64,000 nt of DNA from Modestobacter sp. VKM Ac-2984 (GCF_026967985.1 NZ_JAPVBJ010000001.1:363483-427482), one strand, 5' to 3'; shown: positions 1 to 8,535, counted from the first letter of the stretch. Program-made: numbers and translations. The notes: generated by a model from the letters alone, not told the origin.

Positions 1-125
1 CGGTGGCCGACGGCATCCACACCACCGGGGAGATCATCGGCCAACTGGACGCCGTCCAGGCCCGGATCGGCGAGGTGCTGGAGGAGCAGGCCCGGATGGC
101 CTCCGCCTTCGACCAGCAGGTCTGA
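1..125 (+). CDS. C-terminal end of a coiled-coil protein, probably a methyl-accepting chemotaxis protein (partial)
   Basis: Only the last 40 or so codons are present, read in the frame beginning at base 3 and ending at the TGA at 123-125. The visible peptide is an amphipathic helix with heptad-like spacing (IIGQLDAVQARIGEVLEEQ) and closes with FDQQV. Such tails are seen at the end of the cytoplasmic signalling hairpin of actinobacterial chemoreceptors, where receptors pass periplasmic signals to CheA/CheW. The assignment rests on this helix alone and other coiled-coil proteins are possible. The next gene on the same strand starts 107 bases downstream. Confidence 0.4.
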   Translation, partial: VADGIHTTGEIIGQLDAVQARIGEVLEEQARMASAFDQQV

Positions 126-232
126 CCTCGCAGCACGCCGCGCTCCGGCCCTCGCCCGGAGGTCCGGAGCCAGGCAGCAGATGGCGCACCACCGATCCGT
201 CCCGGGAGGTTCCGGACGGCGACCGGCTGGGC

Positions 233-1264
233 ATGATCGGACCCATGCGCCTTCCCAAGCCACGGGGCCCCGTCAGCGCCGCGCTGTGCGCGGACCTCGC
301 CGCCGGGTCGACCCTCAGCACCCGCACGCTCGCCGCCGCCGAGGGGCTGGCGACCTCGGCAGCCGACCCGCTGACCGACGACGACCTCCAGCTGACCCTG
401 GCCATCTGCTACGAGCTGCACTACCGCGGTTTCGCCGAGGTGGACGACGCCTGGGAGTGGGACCCCGAGCTGCTGCGGCTGCGCGCCCTGCTCGAGCAGC
501 GGCACCTGGCGGCGCTGCGGGCTCTGGTCACGCCGGTCGAGGTCACCGACGCACCGGTGGACCAGCAGCTCAGCGCCGTGATCGCGGCCGACGACGGGCC
601 CTCGCTGTCGAGGTACCTGGCCAAGCAAGGCACCCGTGAGCAATGGCAGGAGTACCTCACGCTGCGGTCGGTGTACCACCTGAAGGAAGGTGACCCGCAC
701 ACCTGGGCGATCCCGCGGATCAGCGGGCGGGCCAAGGCGGCGATGGTGGAGATCCAGGCCGACGAGTACGGCGGCGGGTCGGCCGAGCGCATGCACAGCC
801 AACTGTTCGCCGGGATGATGGCCGACCTGGGCCTGGACACCGGCTACGGCGCCCTCTGGGACGCTGCCCCCGCGGTGGCCTTCACCTCGGTCAACACCAT
901 GTCGCTGTTCGGGCTGCACCGCCGGTTCCGGGGCGCGTGCCTGGGCCACCTGACGGCGGTGGAGATGACCTCCTCGGAGCCCAGCCGCCGTTACTCCTCC
1001 GGGCTGCGCCGCCTCGGGTTCGGCGAGTCGACCAGCGTCTTCTACGACGAGCACGTGGAGGCCGACGCCGTCCACGAGCAGATCGCCTCGGTCGACATGT
1101 GCGGGTCGCTGGTGGCCGAGGACCCGTCGCTCGCCGCCGACGTCCTGTTCGGTGCGCAGTGCTCACTGGCGCTGGACGGCCTCACCGCCGAGCACCTGCT
1201 GGGCGCCTGGGAGGCCGGGCGCTCCGGCCTGCGCCGGGAGCAGCCGGTCGCCGCCCAGGTCTGA
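233..1264 (+). CDS. Iron-containing redox enzyme family protein (haem-oxygenase-like fold)
   Basis: 343 residues, all-helical in appearance. The family signature EIQADEYGGG (about 173-182) is followed by a conserved His (188) in AERMHSQLF and by the acidic/His-rich stretch YDEHVEADAVHEQ (about 271-283). In haem-oxygenase-like di-iron oxidases such Glu/Asp/His residues bind iron. The family includes oxidases and oxygenases acting on small substrates, and the substrate here cannot be read from sequence. Start: ATG at 233 gives MIGPM; the ATG at 245 (MRLPKP) is an equally good alternative, and no strong ribosome binding site decides. It converges with the propeller gene, with about 20 bases between the stops. 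Confidence 0.8.
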   Translation: MIGPMRLPKPRGPVSAALCADLAAGSTLSTRTLAAAEGLATSAADPLTDDDLQLTLAICYELHYRGFAEVDDAWEWDPELLRLRALLEQRHLAALRALVTPVEVTDAPVDQQLSAVIAADDGPSLSRYLAKQGTREQWQEYLTLRSVYHLKEGDPHTWAIPRISGRAKAAMVEIQADEYGGGSAERMHSQLFAGMMADLGLDTGYGALWDAAPAVAFTSVNTMSLFGLHRRFRGACLGHLTAVEMTSSEPSRRYSSGLRRLGFGESTSVFYDEHVEADAVHEQIASVDMCGSLVAEDPSLAADVLFGAQCSLALDGLTAEHLLGAWEAGRSGLRREQPVAAQV

Positions 1265-1285
1265 CGGCGACCGGCTGCCCGCCGG

Positions 1286-2560
1286 TCAGCGGAGGCCGAA
1301 GACCGACAGCGAGCCGTCGTCCTCGTTGCTCGTGACGAACAGCCCACGGGACGGGATGGCGAGGAGCCCCTCGGGGGCGTCGCCGACGGGCAGCACCTGG
1401 AGCAGCTCCGGCGCGGCATCGCGGTCGGTGTCGTAGACGAGGACGGCGTCACCGCGCTCGGCACCGATGAACGTGTAGTCGACCCCGCGCATCCGGGCGA
1501 CCTCCGCGCCCTCGAACTCCGCGCCCTTGTCGTCGCTGCGCCCGTCCGGGTACGCGCCGACGGCTGCGAGCGCCTGCTCGGCGGAGCCACCGCTGCTGTG
1601 CAGCACCGTGCCGTCCTGGGCGAACACCGTCCAGCCACGGCCGCCGGCGGGCTCCTCGGCCAGGTCGCCCTCGTCGGCGGTGACCAGGTTGCCGCGCAGC
1701 GTCCACTGCACGGTGTCCGGCTCCCGCGGGGCGACCAGCGGGTCGTCGAAGGCGACGACGTCGTCGTCGACGGTGTCGGCGTCGGTGCGGGTGACCGTGC
1801 CGGCCGAGAACGAGTTGATCACCGTGCGGCGGGCCAGGTCGACCAGCGCGACGGCGTTGTTCTCCTGGAGGGTCACGGCGGCGACGTCCCGGCCGTCGAC
1901 GTCGACGAACTCCGGCTCGGGGTCGTCGGCGAAGACCGCACCCGGCAGCCCGGTCAGCTCCACCCGGCCCACCGTCCACGCGCTCACCGGGCCGCGCAGG
2001 TCGACCACGGAGAGGAAGCCGGCCGGCAGCTGCGGCAGGCCGCCCTCCACGTCCCCGACCTCGATGTCCTCGTCGCGCTGGTTCTCGATCGCGATCGCCG
2101 CGAAGACGCCGCTGGGGCCGACGTCGATCGAGTCGGGCTGACCGCCCAGGTCGATGGTGCGCACGATCGCCCGCCGCGGCAGGTCGACGACCGCCAGGTG
2201 GCCCGAGGGCCGGGTCAGGTCGGTGGTGGTGTCGACCGCGACCAGGGCGTACCGGGCGCTGGAGGTGACGGTGACCGAGGTCGGCGAGCCGCCCACGTCG
2301 ATGGTCCCCCGGTCCCGCGGCGCGCTGGGGTCGCTCAGGTCGACCAGCCCGATCCGGCCGAGCTCGGAGTCGGTGTAGACGACCGTCCGCCCGTCCGGGG
2401 TGGCCGAGATGATCTCGGCGACCTCTCCCTCCACGGGGAACGTGGCCAGGGGCGTGAACGTGCGTGCCGGTGCGGCTGCGGCCGGGCCGGCGGCGGCCAG
2501 CAGGGCGAGCGCGCTGAGCGAGAGCACGGCGGTGACGGGACGGAGCGGACGACGGAGCAC
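1286..2560 (-). CDS. Secreted beta-propeller protein (choice-of-anchor / phytase-like N-terminal family)
   Basis: 424 residues starting at GTG 2560 with a GAGGTGG ribosome binding site. An Arg-containing N-terminus, a hydrophobic core (about 12-28) and a small-residue run before PARTF form a Sec signal peptide, so the mature protein is exported. The rest is repeats of blades with DLSDPSAP, VVDLPRR, VVDLRG, LVDLARR and YDTDRDAAPELLQVLPVG motifs typical of YVTN-like propellers. Related actinobacterial proteins often continue into a C-terminal esterase-like phytase domain; this one stops right after the last propeller strand (SVFGLR), so it looks like a propeller-only version. Function is unknown beyond extracellular binding or hydrolysis. 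Confidence 0.75.
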   Translation of the reverse strand: MLRRPLRPVTAVLSLSALALLAAAGPAAAAPARTFTPLATFPVEGEVAEIISATPDGRTVVYTDSELGRIGLVDLSDPSAPRDRGTIDVGGSPTSVTVTSSARYALVAVDTTTDLTRPSGHLAVVDLPRRAIVRTIDLGGQPDSIDVGPSGVFAAIAIENQRDEDIEVGDVEGGLPQLPAGFLSVVDLRGPVSAWTVGRVELTGLPGAVFADDPEPEFVDVDGRDVAAVTLQENNAVALVDLARRTVINSFSAGTVTRTDADTVDDDVVAFDDPLVAPREPDTVQWTLRGNLVTADEGDLAEEPAGGRGWTVFAQDGTVLHSSGGSAEQALAAVGAYPDGRSDDKGAEFEGAEVARMRGVDYTFIGAERGDAVLVYDTDRDAAPELLQVLPVGDAPEGLLAIPSRGLFVTSNEDDGSLSVFGLR

Positions 2561-2582
2561 GGGCCACCTCAGGAGTTCGGGT

Positions 2583-2602
2583 CAGGGTCTCCGCCGACCC
2601 TG
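2583..2602 (-). promoter_or_regulatory. Short hairpin in the 5' leader of the propeller gene
   Basis: CAGGGTC and GACCCTG form a perfect 7-bp stem with a 6-base loop, about 22 bases upstream of the GTG start of the propeller gene and downstream of the CDGSH gene stop. It could end CDGSH-side transcription coming the other way or shape the leader; sequence alone does not tell. Confidence 0.35.
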
Positions 2603-2667
2603 GTACGCCCGCACGGCCGGCAGGTGGCCCACCGGCGAACACGCGGTGGACCGGGGCCGACGTCCGC

Positions 2668-3063
2668 TCAGGTCGGCGGCCGGTGCCCGTCGTCGGACTC
2701 GCGACCGGCCTCCTGGAACAGCCGGGCCGCCGGCCGGGGGCGGGACGGGGCGCTGCCGGAGTGGAACCCGGCCCGCTTGTGGGTGCCGTCGCAGAAGGGC
2801 TTGATCCCGGACTTCCCGCAGCGGCACAGCGCCACCGTCTTGCGGCCGGGGTCGATCTCCTGGCCGTCGGTGTCCACGAGCTGGAAGTTCCCGCGCACGA
2901 TCAGCGGCCCGTCCCGGTACGGCGTGATCGTCGCCGTCGGCTCGTCGGCCGGGGGCTCGTCACGCACCCGGGCGTCGGTCACGTCGGCGGGGTCGTCGGG
3001 CGCGGGGACCGGGCTCTGCTGGGTGGGCACCGCTCGATGGTGCCCGGGACCGGCCGTGCTCAA
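2668..3063 (-). CDS. CDGSH-type iron-sulfur protein
   Basis: 131 residues if started at TTG 3063. The motif CRCGKSGIKPFCDGTH supplies the three Cys and one His (about C80, C82, C91, H95) that bind a [2Fe-2S] cluster in the mitoNEET/CDGSH family, a redox-active electron-transfer fold. The preceding stretch (GPLIVRGNFQLVDTDG) matches the beta-rich part common in bacterial single-domain CDGSH proteins. Residues 1-40 are Pro/Asp-rich and probably disordered; a GTG 11 codons in is a plausible later start. It lies between the propeller gene and glnE on the same strand, without tight overlap to either. Redox partner unknown. Confidence 0.85.
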   Translation of the reverse strand: MSTAGPGHHRAVPTQQSPVPAPDDPADVTDARVRDEPPADEPTATITPYRDGPLIVRGNFQLVDTDGQEIDPGRKTVALCRCGKSGIKPFCDGTHKRAGFHSGSAPSRPRPAARLFQEAGRESDDGHRPPT

Positions 3064-3090
3064 CCGACCGCCCCGTCGGTGCCCGCCCGC

Positions 3091-6000
3091 TCAGCCCTCG
3101 TCGGTGTGGCCGTAGAAGACCCGCTCCACGACCGTGCGCGCGTGCCGGGTGACCCGCCGGTACTCGTCGAGGAACTGCCCGGCGTCGGTCTCCGGCCCGT
3201 AGCCGCATGCCCGGGCCACCCCGCTCAGCTCCAGGCCCTGCCGGGGCAGCTGGTCCCCGGGCCGCCCGCGGACCAGGAAGACGGCGTTGCGCGCCCGGCT
3301 GGCCAGCTCCCACGCCGACCGCAGCGCGTCCCGCTGCTCGGCGTCCAGCAGCCCGGCCTCCCCCAGCGCCTCCAGGGCCGCCACCGTGCCGGTGACCCGC
3401 AGCTCCGGGTGCGTCGCGGCGTGCTGCAGCTGGAGCAGCTGCGCGGTCCACTCCACGTCGGCCAGCCCGCCCCGGCCGAGCTTGGTGTGCGTGGCCGGGT
3501 CGGCGCCACGGGGCAGCCGCTCGCTGTCCACCCGGGCCTTGATCCGGCGGATCTCGGCCACCTGCTCGGCCGACAGCCCCTCGGCCGGGTACCGCAGCGG
3601 ATCGATCAGGGCGACGAACTCCCGGCCCAGCGCCTCGTCGCCGGCCACCGGCTCGGCGCGCAGCAGCGCCTGCACCTCCCAGGTGGAGACCCAGCGCTCG
3701 TAGTACTCGGCGAACGCGCTCAGGCTCCGCGACATGGCGCCCTGGCGGCCCTCGGGACGGAGGTTGGCGTCGACCTCGAAGGCCGGGTCGGGCGCGGGTT
3801 CGCTCAGCAGCCGGCGCAGGGCGTGCGCGATGGCGGTGGCCGCCGACGTGGCCCGGCCCTCGTCCGCCCCCGGGCGCAGGCGGTGCACGAACAGGACGTC
3901 GGCGTCCGAGCCGTAGCCCAGCTCGGCGCCGCCCAGCCGGCCCATCCCGATCACCGCGACGTCGACCGGGACGTCCTGGACCGTCAGCCCGGTCTCGACG
4001 GCCCAGCTGCGCACCGCGGCGTCCAGCCCGGCGCGCAGCGTGGCCACCGCGACGTCGTACAGCGCCTGGCCCACCCGGAGCACCTCCAACCGGCCGAGCA
4101 GGTCGGCGCAGGCGATCCGCAGCAGCTCCTGGCGGCGCAGCGACCGGAGCACCTGCACGCCGGCGCTCGGGCTGTCGGCCCGGGCCACCGCCTGCCGCCA
4201 CGCCGAGGTGAGCGTCTCGGCGCTGCGGGGCTCCAGCTGGGCGTCGTCGGCCAGGATGCGCATCGCCTCCGGCGTGCGGGTCAGCAGGCCGGCGACGTAC
4301 TGGCTGGAGCCCAGGAGCACGGCCAGCCGCTCGGCGGCCTGCCCCTCGTCCCGCAGCAGCCGCAGAAACCACTGGTCGTTGCCCAGCGCCTCGCTGACCT
4401 TGCGGTAGGCCAGCAGCCCGGCGTCGGGGTCGGCGCAGGAGGCGAAGGTCTGCAGCAGCACCGGGAGCAGGTATCGCTGCATGGACGCCGACCGGCTCAG
4501 CCCACCGGTGAGCACGGTCAGGTGCCGGAGCGCACCGTCGGGGTCGGCGAAGCCCAGCGCCCGCAGCCACTCCCCCGCCGCCTTCGGGCCCAGCTGCAGC
4601 TGCTCGCCCGGCACCCGGGCGACCGAGGACAGCAGCGGCCGGTAGAAGAGCTTCTCGTGCAGCCGGCGGACCACCCGGTTGTGCAGGGCCAGCTCCGCCT
4701 GCAGGACGGCGACCGAGTCGCCGCGCTGGTCGGGCTTGTAGCCCAGCGAACGGGCCAGCCAGCGCAGCTGGTCGCCGGCCACCGGCAGCAGGTGGGTGCG
4801 CCGCAGCCGCAGCAGCTGCAGCCGGTGCTCGACGGTGCGCAGGAAGCGGTAGGAGGCGATGAGCGTGGCGGCGTCCTCGCGCCCGATGTACCCGCCGGCG
4901 CCCAGGACGGTCAGCGCCGGGATCGTGCCGCCGGCGCGCAGCGACACGTCGGCGCGGCCGTGCACCAGCTGCAGCAGCTGGACGCTGAACTCGACGTCCC
5001 GGAGGCCGCCGCGGCCGAGCTTGAGCTGCCGCTCGGCCTGCGCGGCGGGGATGTTCTGCTCCACCCGGCGGCGCATCGCCTGGATGTCCGCGACGAAACC
5101 GGGCCGGTCACCGGCCTTCCAGACCAGCGGCCAGATCTGGTCCACGTACTCCCGGCCCAGCGACGGGTCACCGGCCACTGGCCGCATCTTGAGCAGGGCC
5201 TGGAACTCCCAGGTGCTGGCCCACTGGTCGTAGTACGCGCGGTGCCCGGCCACGGTGCGGACCAGCGGACCGGCCTTGCCCTCCGGGCGCAGCGCCGCGT
5301 CCACCTCCCAGGCGGCCTGCCCGCAGACGCGCATGAGGGCACCGGCGACCCGCGCAGCGCTGGCGACGGCCGCGGCGTCGTCCTCCCCCTCGACGGGTTC
5401 GGCGACGAAGACCACGTCGACGTCGCTGACGTAGTTCAGCTCCCGGCCACCGCACTTGCCCAGCCCGATGACGGCCAACCGGCACGGGGTCGCGTCGGCC
5501 GGCTGCTCGGCGAGGGCCAGGGCGAGGCCGGCGGTGAGCACGGCACCGGCGATGTCGGACAGCTCGGCGGCCACCTCGTCGGCGGGCAGCCCGTCGCCCA
5601 GGTCACGGCCGGCCAGCGAGAGGACGGCGCGCAGGTAGGCGTGCCGGAGGTCGCGGACCCGGGCGGGGTCGGCGTCGGGTGCCGAGGAGCCCAGCCGCAC
5701 GCCCCACGGCGGGTCGTGCGGGTCGGCCCCCACGGCGAACAGCAGCTGCTGCTCGAGCTCGTGCGGGCTGGGGCGGGCACTGCGGTCCGCGGTGTCCAGC
5801 ACCACCCAGTCGGTCGGGTGCGCGGCCAGGTGGTCGGCGAGGCCGGCGGAGGCCCCGAGCACGGCCAGCAGCCGGGCACGCACCGTCGCCGAGCCGCGCA
5901 GCCGGGCCAGCAGGGCGGCCGCGAGCTCGCCGTCGGGGTCGGCGGCGTCCAGCGCCTCGACCAGCCGGGCCAGCGAGCGGACGGCGAGGTCCGGGTCGCC

Positions 6001-6192
6001 GGCGCGGGCCAGCGCGGAGACCACCGGGGCTGCCTCGGGGTCGGCCGGTTCGTTGCGCTCCAGGTCCCACAACCCCAGCGCCGGGGACGCCAGCAGCCGG
6101 GCCACCCGGGCGCCGTCGTCGAACCCGAAGCGCACCAGCCGGACGACGGCCCGGCGGGGCACCTCGTCGTCGAGCTGCGGAGCGGCCGCCAC
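3091..6192 (-). CDS. glnE: Bifunctional glutamine synthetase adenylyltransferase/adenylyl-removing enzyme
   Basis: 1033 residues. GlnE attaches AMP to glutamine synthetase under nitrogen excess and removes it under limitation. Two nucleotidyltransferase domains are visible: an N-terminal adenylyl-removing domain with GLGKCGGRELNY and SDVDVVFV (about 243-263), and a C-terminal adenylyltransferase domain with GMGRLGGAEL and GSDADVLFVH (about 748-770), with helical regulatory segments between and after (KLGRGGLRDVEF, KLGRGGLADVEW). The reading frame stays open for more than 220 codons upstream, but family length and the position of the first conserved residues favour GTG 6192, two bases past the stop of the upstream amidotransferase. 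This spacing suggests translational coupling. glnA2 lies just upstream, as in mycobacteria. Confidence 0.95.
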   Translation of the reverse strand: MAAAPQLDDEVPRRAVVRLVRFGFDDGARVARLLASPALGLWDLERNEPADPEAAPVVSALARAGDPDLAVRSLARLVEALDAADPDGELAAALLARLRGSATVRARLLAVLGASAGLADHLAAHPTDWVVLDTADRSARPSPHELEQQLLFAVGADPHDPPWGVRLGSSAPDADPARVRDLRHAYLRAVLSLAGRDLGDGLPADEVAAELSDIAGAVLTAGLALALAEQPADATPCRLAVIGLGKCGGRELNYVSDVDVVFVAEPVEGEDDAAAVASAARVAGALMRVCGQAAWEVDAALRPEGKAGPLVRTVAGHRAYYDQWASTWEFQALLKMRPVAGDPSLGREYVDQIWPLVWKAGDRPGFVADIQAMRRRVEQNIPAAQAERQLKLGRGGLRDVEFSVQLLQLVHGRADVSLRAGGTIPALTVLGAGGYIGREDAATLIASYRFLRTVEHRLQLLRLRRTHLLPVAGDQLRWLARSLGYKPDQRGDSVAVLQAELALHNRVVRRLHEKLFYRPLLSSVARVPGEQLQLGPKAAGEWLRALGFADPDGALRHLTVLTGGLSRSASMQRYLLPVLLQTFASCADPDAGLLAYRKVSEALGNDQWFLRLLRDEGQAAERLAVLLGSSQYVAGLLTRTPEAMRILADDAQLEPRSAETLTSAWRQAVARADSPSAGVQVLRSLRRQELLRIACADLLGRLEVLRVGQALYDVAVATLRAGLDAAVRSWAVETGLTVQDVPVDVAVIGMGRLGGAELGYGSDADVLFVHRLRPGADEGRATSAATAIAHALRRLLSEPAPDPAFEVDANLRPEGRQGAMSRSLSAFAEYYERWVSTWEVQALLRAEPVAGDEALGREFVALIDPLRYPAEGLSAEQVAEIRRIKARVDSERLPRGADPATHTKLGRGGLADVEWTAQLLQLQHAATHPELRVTGTVAALEALGEAGLLDAEQRDALRSAWELASRARNAVFLVRGRPGDQLPRQGLELSGVARACGYGPETDAGQFLDEYRRVTRHARTVVERVFYGHTDEG

Positions 6193-6194
6193 CG

Positions 6195-6926
6195 TCAGCC
6201 CCGGGTGGTGGCGCGGGCCCGCACCAGGTCGGCGAACCGGGCTGCGAAGGGCGCCCAGACCTCGGCGAGGTCGGGGTGCACGGCGCTCGCGCGGGCGCAG
6301 ATGGTCTCGACGTCCAGGCCGCTGGCGGACACGCCCACCGCGTCGCCCTCGGCCCACTGCCGCACCAGGTCCGGGTCGGTCTCGATGTGGAACTGCAGGC
6401 CGTACACGTGGTCGCCGACCCGGTAGGCCTGGTTCGCGTACCGCGGGTTGCTCGCCAGCAGGGTCGCGCCGGCCGGCAGCCGGTCGATCTCGTCGTGGTG
6501 CCACTGGAGCACGTCCGGCGACAGCGGCAGCGGACCGAACAGCGGGTCGGCGTCGGCGAGGTCCCGCTTGGCCACCAGCGTCGCCCCCACCTCGGGTCCG
6601 TCGGCCCCCACCCGGGTGCTGCCGCCGCCGACCTGGGCCAGCAGCTGGGCGCCCAGGCAGATCGCCAGGGTCGGGACGTCGGCCGCGACCGCCTGGCCGA
6701 GCAGGTGCCGGACCCCGACGAGCTCCGGGGAGGTCTGCTCGTCGTCCAGCGACGACTGCGGGCCGCCCATCACCAGCAGCCCGTCGAACCCGGTCAGGTC
6801 CGCCGGCAGCGGCTGACCGGTGGACAGCCGCCGCTCGTCCAGCTCCAACCCCGCGTCGCGCAGCCACTCCCCCAGCCGGGTCGGCGGGTCGGTGTCGGAG
6901 GGGACGACGACGAGCAGGTGGGCCAT
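6195..6926 (-). CDS. Class I glutamine amidotransferase (GMP-synthase-like)
   Basis: 243 residues, a stand-alone GATase1 domain. The nucleophile elbow LAICLGAQ puts the catalytic Cys at about 90, and the His/Glu pair is in LQFHIETD (about H180, E182). The oxyanion-loop segment VMGGPQSS is also present. Such enzymes release ammonia from glutamine or act as gamma-glutamyl hydrolases; no synthetase partner domain is fused. It lies between glnA2 and glnE, and its TGA (6195-6197) sits directly before the glnE GTG, so it is probably co-translated with glnE. The context hints at glutamine metabolism; the true substrate is open. Confidence 0.85.
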   Translation of the reverse strand: MAHLLVVVPSDTDPPTRLGEWLRDAGLELDERRLSTGQPLPADLTGFDGLLVMGGPQSSLDDEQTSPELVGVRHLLGQAVAADVPTLAICLGAQLLAQVGGGSTRVGADGPEVGATLVAKRDLADADPLFGPLPLSPDVLQWHHDEIDRLPAGATLLASNPRYANQAYRVGDHVYGLQFHIETDPDLVRQWAEGDAVGVSASGLDVETICARASAVHPDLAEVWAPFAARFADLVRARATTRG

Positions 6927-6947
6927 GACGAGAGGCTAGTTCCCCGT

Positions 6948-6985
6948 CCTCCCGCGACAGAAATGGCCATTTCTGTCGCGGGAGG
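6948..6985. repeat. Perfect 38-bp palindrome centred on AAATGGCCATTT
   Basis: Two 19-base arms (CCTCCCGCGACAGAAATGG and its exact complement) meet with no spacer, between the start of the amidotransferase and the stop of glnA2. As RNA or single-stranded DNA it would fold to a long hairpin and could end glnA2 transcripts. The AT-containing centre stands out in a sequence this GC-rich, and a degenerate relative occurs at 36744-36761. Confidence 0.8.
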
Positions 6986-6991
6986 GGGCGG

Positions 6992-8341
6992 CTACAGGCC
7001 GGGGAGGTAGCGCTTCAGCTCGAAGGGCGTGACGTTCTGCCGGTAGGAGTTGAACTCCTCCCACTTGTTGCGCAGGAAGAAGTCGAAGACGTGCTCCCCG
7101 AGGGTCTCGGCGACCAGCTCGCTGCCCTGCATGGCGGTGAGCGCCTCGCCCAGGGAGACCGGCAGGTCCTCGTAGCCGGCCGCCCGCCGCTCGGTGTCGG
7201 TCAGCGACCAGACGTCGTCCTCGGCCTCGGGCGGCAGCTCGTAGCCCTTCTCGATGCCCCGCAGCCCGGCGGCCAGCAGCACCGCGAAGGTGAGGTAGGG
7301 GTTGCACGCCGAGTCCGGTGAGCGCACCTCGACCCGGGCGGAGTTGCCCTTGTTCGGCTTGTAGGAGGGCAGCCGCACCAGCGCCGACCGGTTGGCCCGG
7401 CCCCAGGTCGCCGCCGTGGGCGCCTCGGTGCCGGCCAGCAGCCGCCGGTAGGAGTTGACCGTCTGGTTGGTGACCGCGGTCATCTCCCGGGCGTGGGTCA
7501 GCAGCCCGGCGATGAACTGCTTGCCGGTGGTCGACAGCCGCATCGGGTCGGCCGGGTCGTGGAAGGCGTTGCGGTCGCCCTCGAACAACGACAGGTGGGT
7601 GTGCATCGCCGAGCCGGCCAGCTCGGTGAAGGGCTTGGGCATGAACGTCGCGTGCACACCCTGGGCCAGCGCCACCTCCCGGACGACGTGCCGCAGCGTC
7701 ATGATGTTGTCGGCCATCGACAGCGCGTCGGCGTACCGCAGGTCGATCTCCTGCTGGCCGGGGGCGACCTCGTGGTGGCTGAACTCCACGGAGATGCCCA
7801 TCGCCTCCAGCGCGAAGACCGCCTCCCGGCGGAAGTCGTGCGCCACGTTGTGCGTGGAGAGGTCGAAGTAGCCGCCGACGTCGGCCGGCTCCGGTGCGCT
7901 GCCGTCGCTGGGCAGGTCCTTGAGCAGGAAGAACTCGATCTCGGGGTGCGTGTAGAAGGTGAAGCCCATGTCGGCGGCCTTGCTCAGCGCCCGCCGCAGC
8001 ACGTGCCGCGGGTCGGCCCAGGCCGGCGAGCCGTCGGGCAGCGTGATGTCGCAGAACATCCGCGCGGTCTCGCTGGCCTGCCCACGCGAGCCCGGCATGA
8101 CCTGGAACGTGGCCGGGTCGGGCTTGGCCAGCATGTCGGACTCGTAGACCCGGGCGAAGCCCTCGATCGCCGAGCCGTCGAAGCCGATGCCCTCCGCGAA
8201 CGCGGCCTCGATCTCGGCCGGCGCCACCGCGACGGCCTTGAGATAGCCGGAGACGTCGGTGAACCACAGCCGCACGAAGCGGATGTCGCGCTCCTCCAGG
8301 GTGCGCAGGACGAACTCCTGCTGGCGGTCCATGCTCGCCAT
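6992..8341 (-). CDS. glnA2: Type I glutamine synthetase, GlnA2-like
   Basis: 449 residues from ATG 8341, or 446 from the ATG at 8332 (MDRQQEFVLRTLEERDIRF), which is the usual family start. Two GGAG motifs precede 8341 at good spacing, so I chose it. The N-terminal beta-grasp has the glutamine synthetase hallmark GFDGSAIEGF, followed by the catalytic domain with EIEFFL, HHEVAPGQQEIDLRY, FMPKPF and NKGNSARVEVR, which include ATP-, glutamate- and metal-binding residues. The opening residues closely resemble mycobacterial GlnA2 rather than the main GlnA1. The neighbouring glnE could modify it, but I did not find a clear adenylylation Tyr loop by eye. A longer open frame upstream is a shadow of the intergenic region. 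Confidence 0.93.
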   Translation of the reverse strand: MASMDRQQEFVLRTLEERDIRFVRLWFTDVSGYLKAVAVAPAEIEAAFAEGIGFDGSAIEGFARVYESDMLAKPDPATFQVMPGSRGQASETARMFCDITLPDGSPAWADPRHVLRRALSKAADMGFTFYTHPEIEFFLLKDLPSDGSAPEPADVGGYFDLSTHNVAHDFRREAVFALEAMGISVEFSHHEVAPGQQEIDLRYADALSMADNIMTLRHVVREVALAQGVHATFMPKPFTELAGSAMHTHLSLFEGDRNAFHDPADPMRLSTTGKQFIAGLLTHAREMTAVTNQTVNSYRRLLAGTEAPTAATWGRANRSALVRLPSYKPNKGNSARVEVRSPDSACNPYLTFAVLLAAGLRGIEKGYELPPEAEDDVWSLTDTERRAAGYEDLPVSLGEALTAMQGSELVAETLGEHVFDFFLRNKWEEFNSYRQNVTPFELKRYLPGL

Positions 8342-8453
8342 GCTCCACTCCAGTCGTGACGGCGGTGTTACGTGGTCCCCAGCCTGCCCCCTCAGGGGGG
8401 CCGGGCGGAACAGGCGCCCCGGCGCGGTCGCGGACGGCACCGCCCCGACCGGC

Positions 8454-8471
8454 GTGTGGCGTGAACCACAC
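8454..8471. promoter_or_regulatory. Candidate operator between glnA2 and nadE
   Basis: GTGTGG-cgtgaa-CCACAC is a perfect 6+6 inverted repeat in the 187-base divergent region between glnA2 and nadE. Its size suits a dimeric regulator. No known binding-site family is firmly matched: it does not fit the GlnR repeat pattern well. Confidence 0.35.
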
Positions 8472-8517
8472 TCCTCCGGGGAGTCCCCACCTGGGCGACC
8501 GGGCGGGGCGGCGACCA

Positions 8518-8535
8518 CACTCACGGGTGTGAGTG
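8518..8535 (+). promoter_or_regulatory. Palindrome containing the nadE start codon
   Basis: CACTCAC-gggt-GTGAGTG is a perfect 7-bp inverted repeat with a 4-base loop. The GTG at 8529-8531 that begins the second arm is the best start codon of nadE, so the start would be sequestered in an mRNA hairpin, or the site is an operator overlapping the start. Confidence 0.4.

Noticed and set aside
2683..6426. Open frame of 1247 codons on the plus strand
   Set aside because: It is antisense to glnE, whose motifs are unmistakable; the frame is Gln/Val/Gly/Arg-rich with no domain, a typical product of high-GC codon bias.
8385..8400. Hairpin in the C- and G-run upstream of glnA2
   Set aside because: The arms leave almost no loop and are homopolymeric, so the pairing is not convincing.
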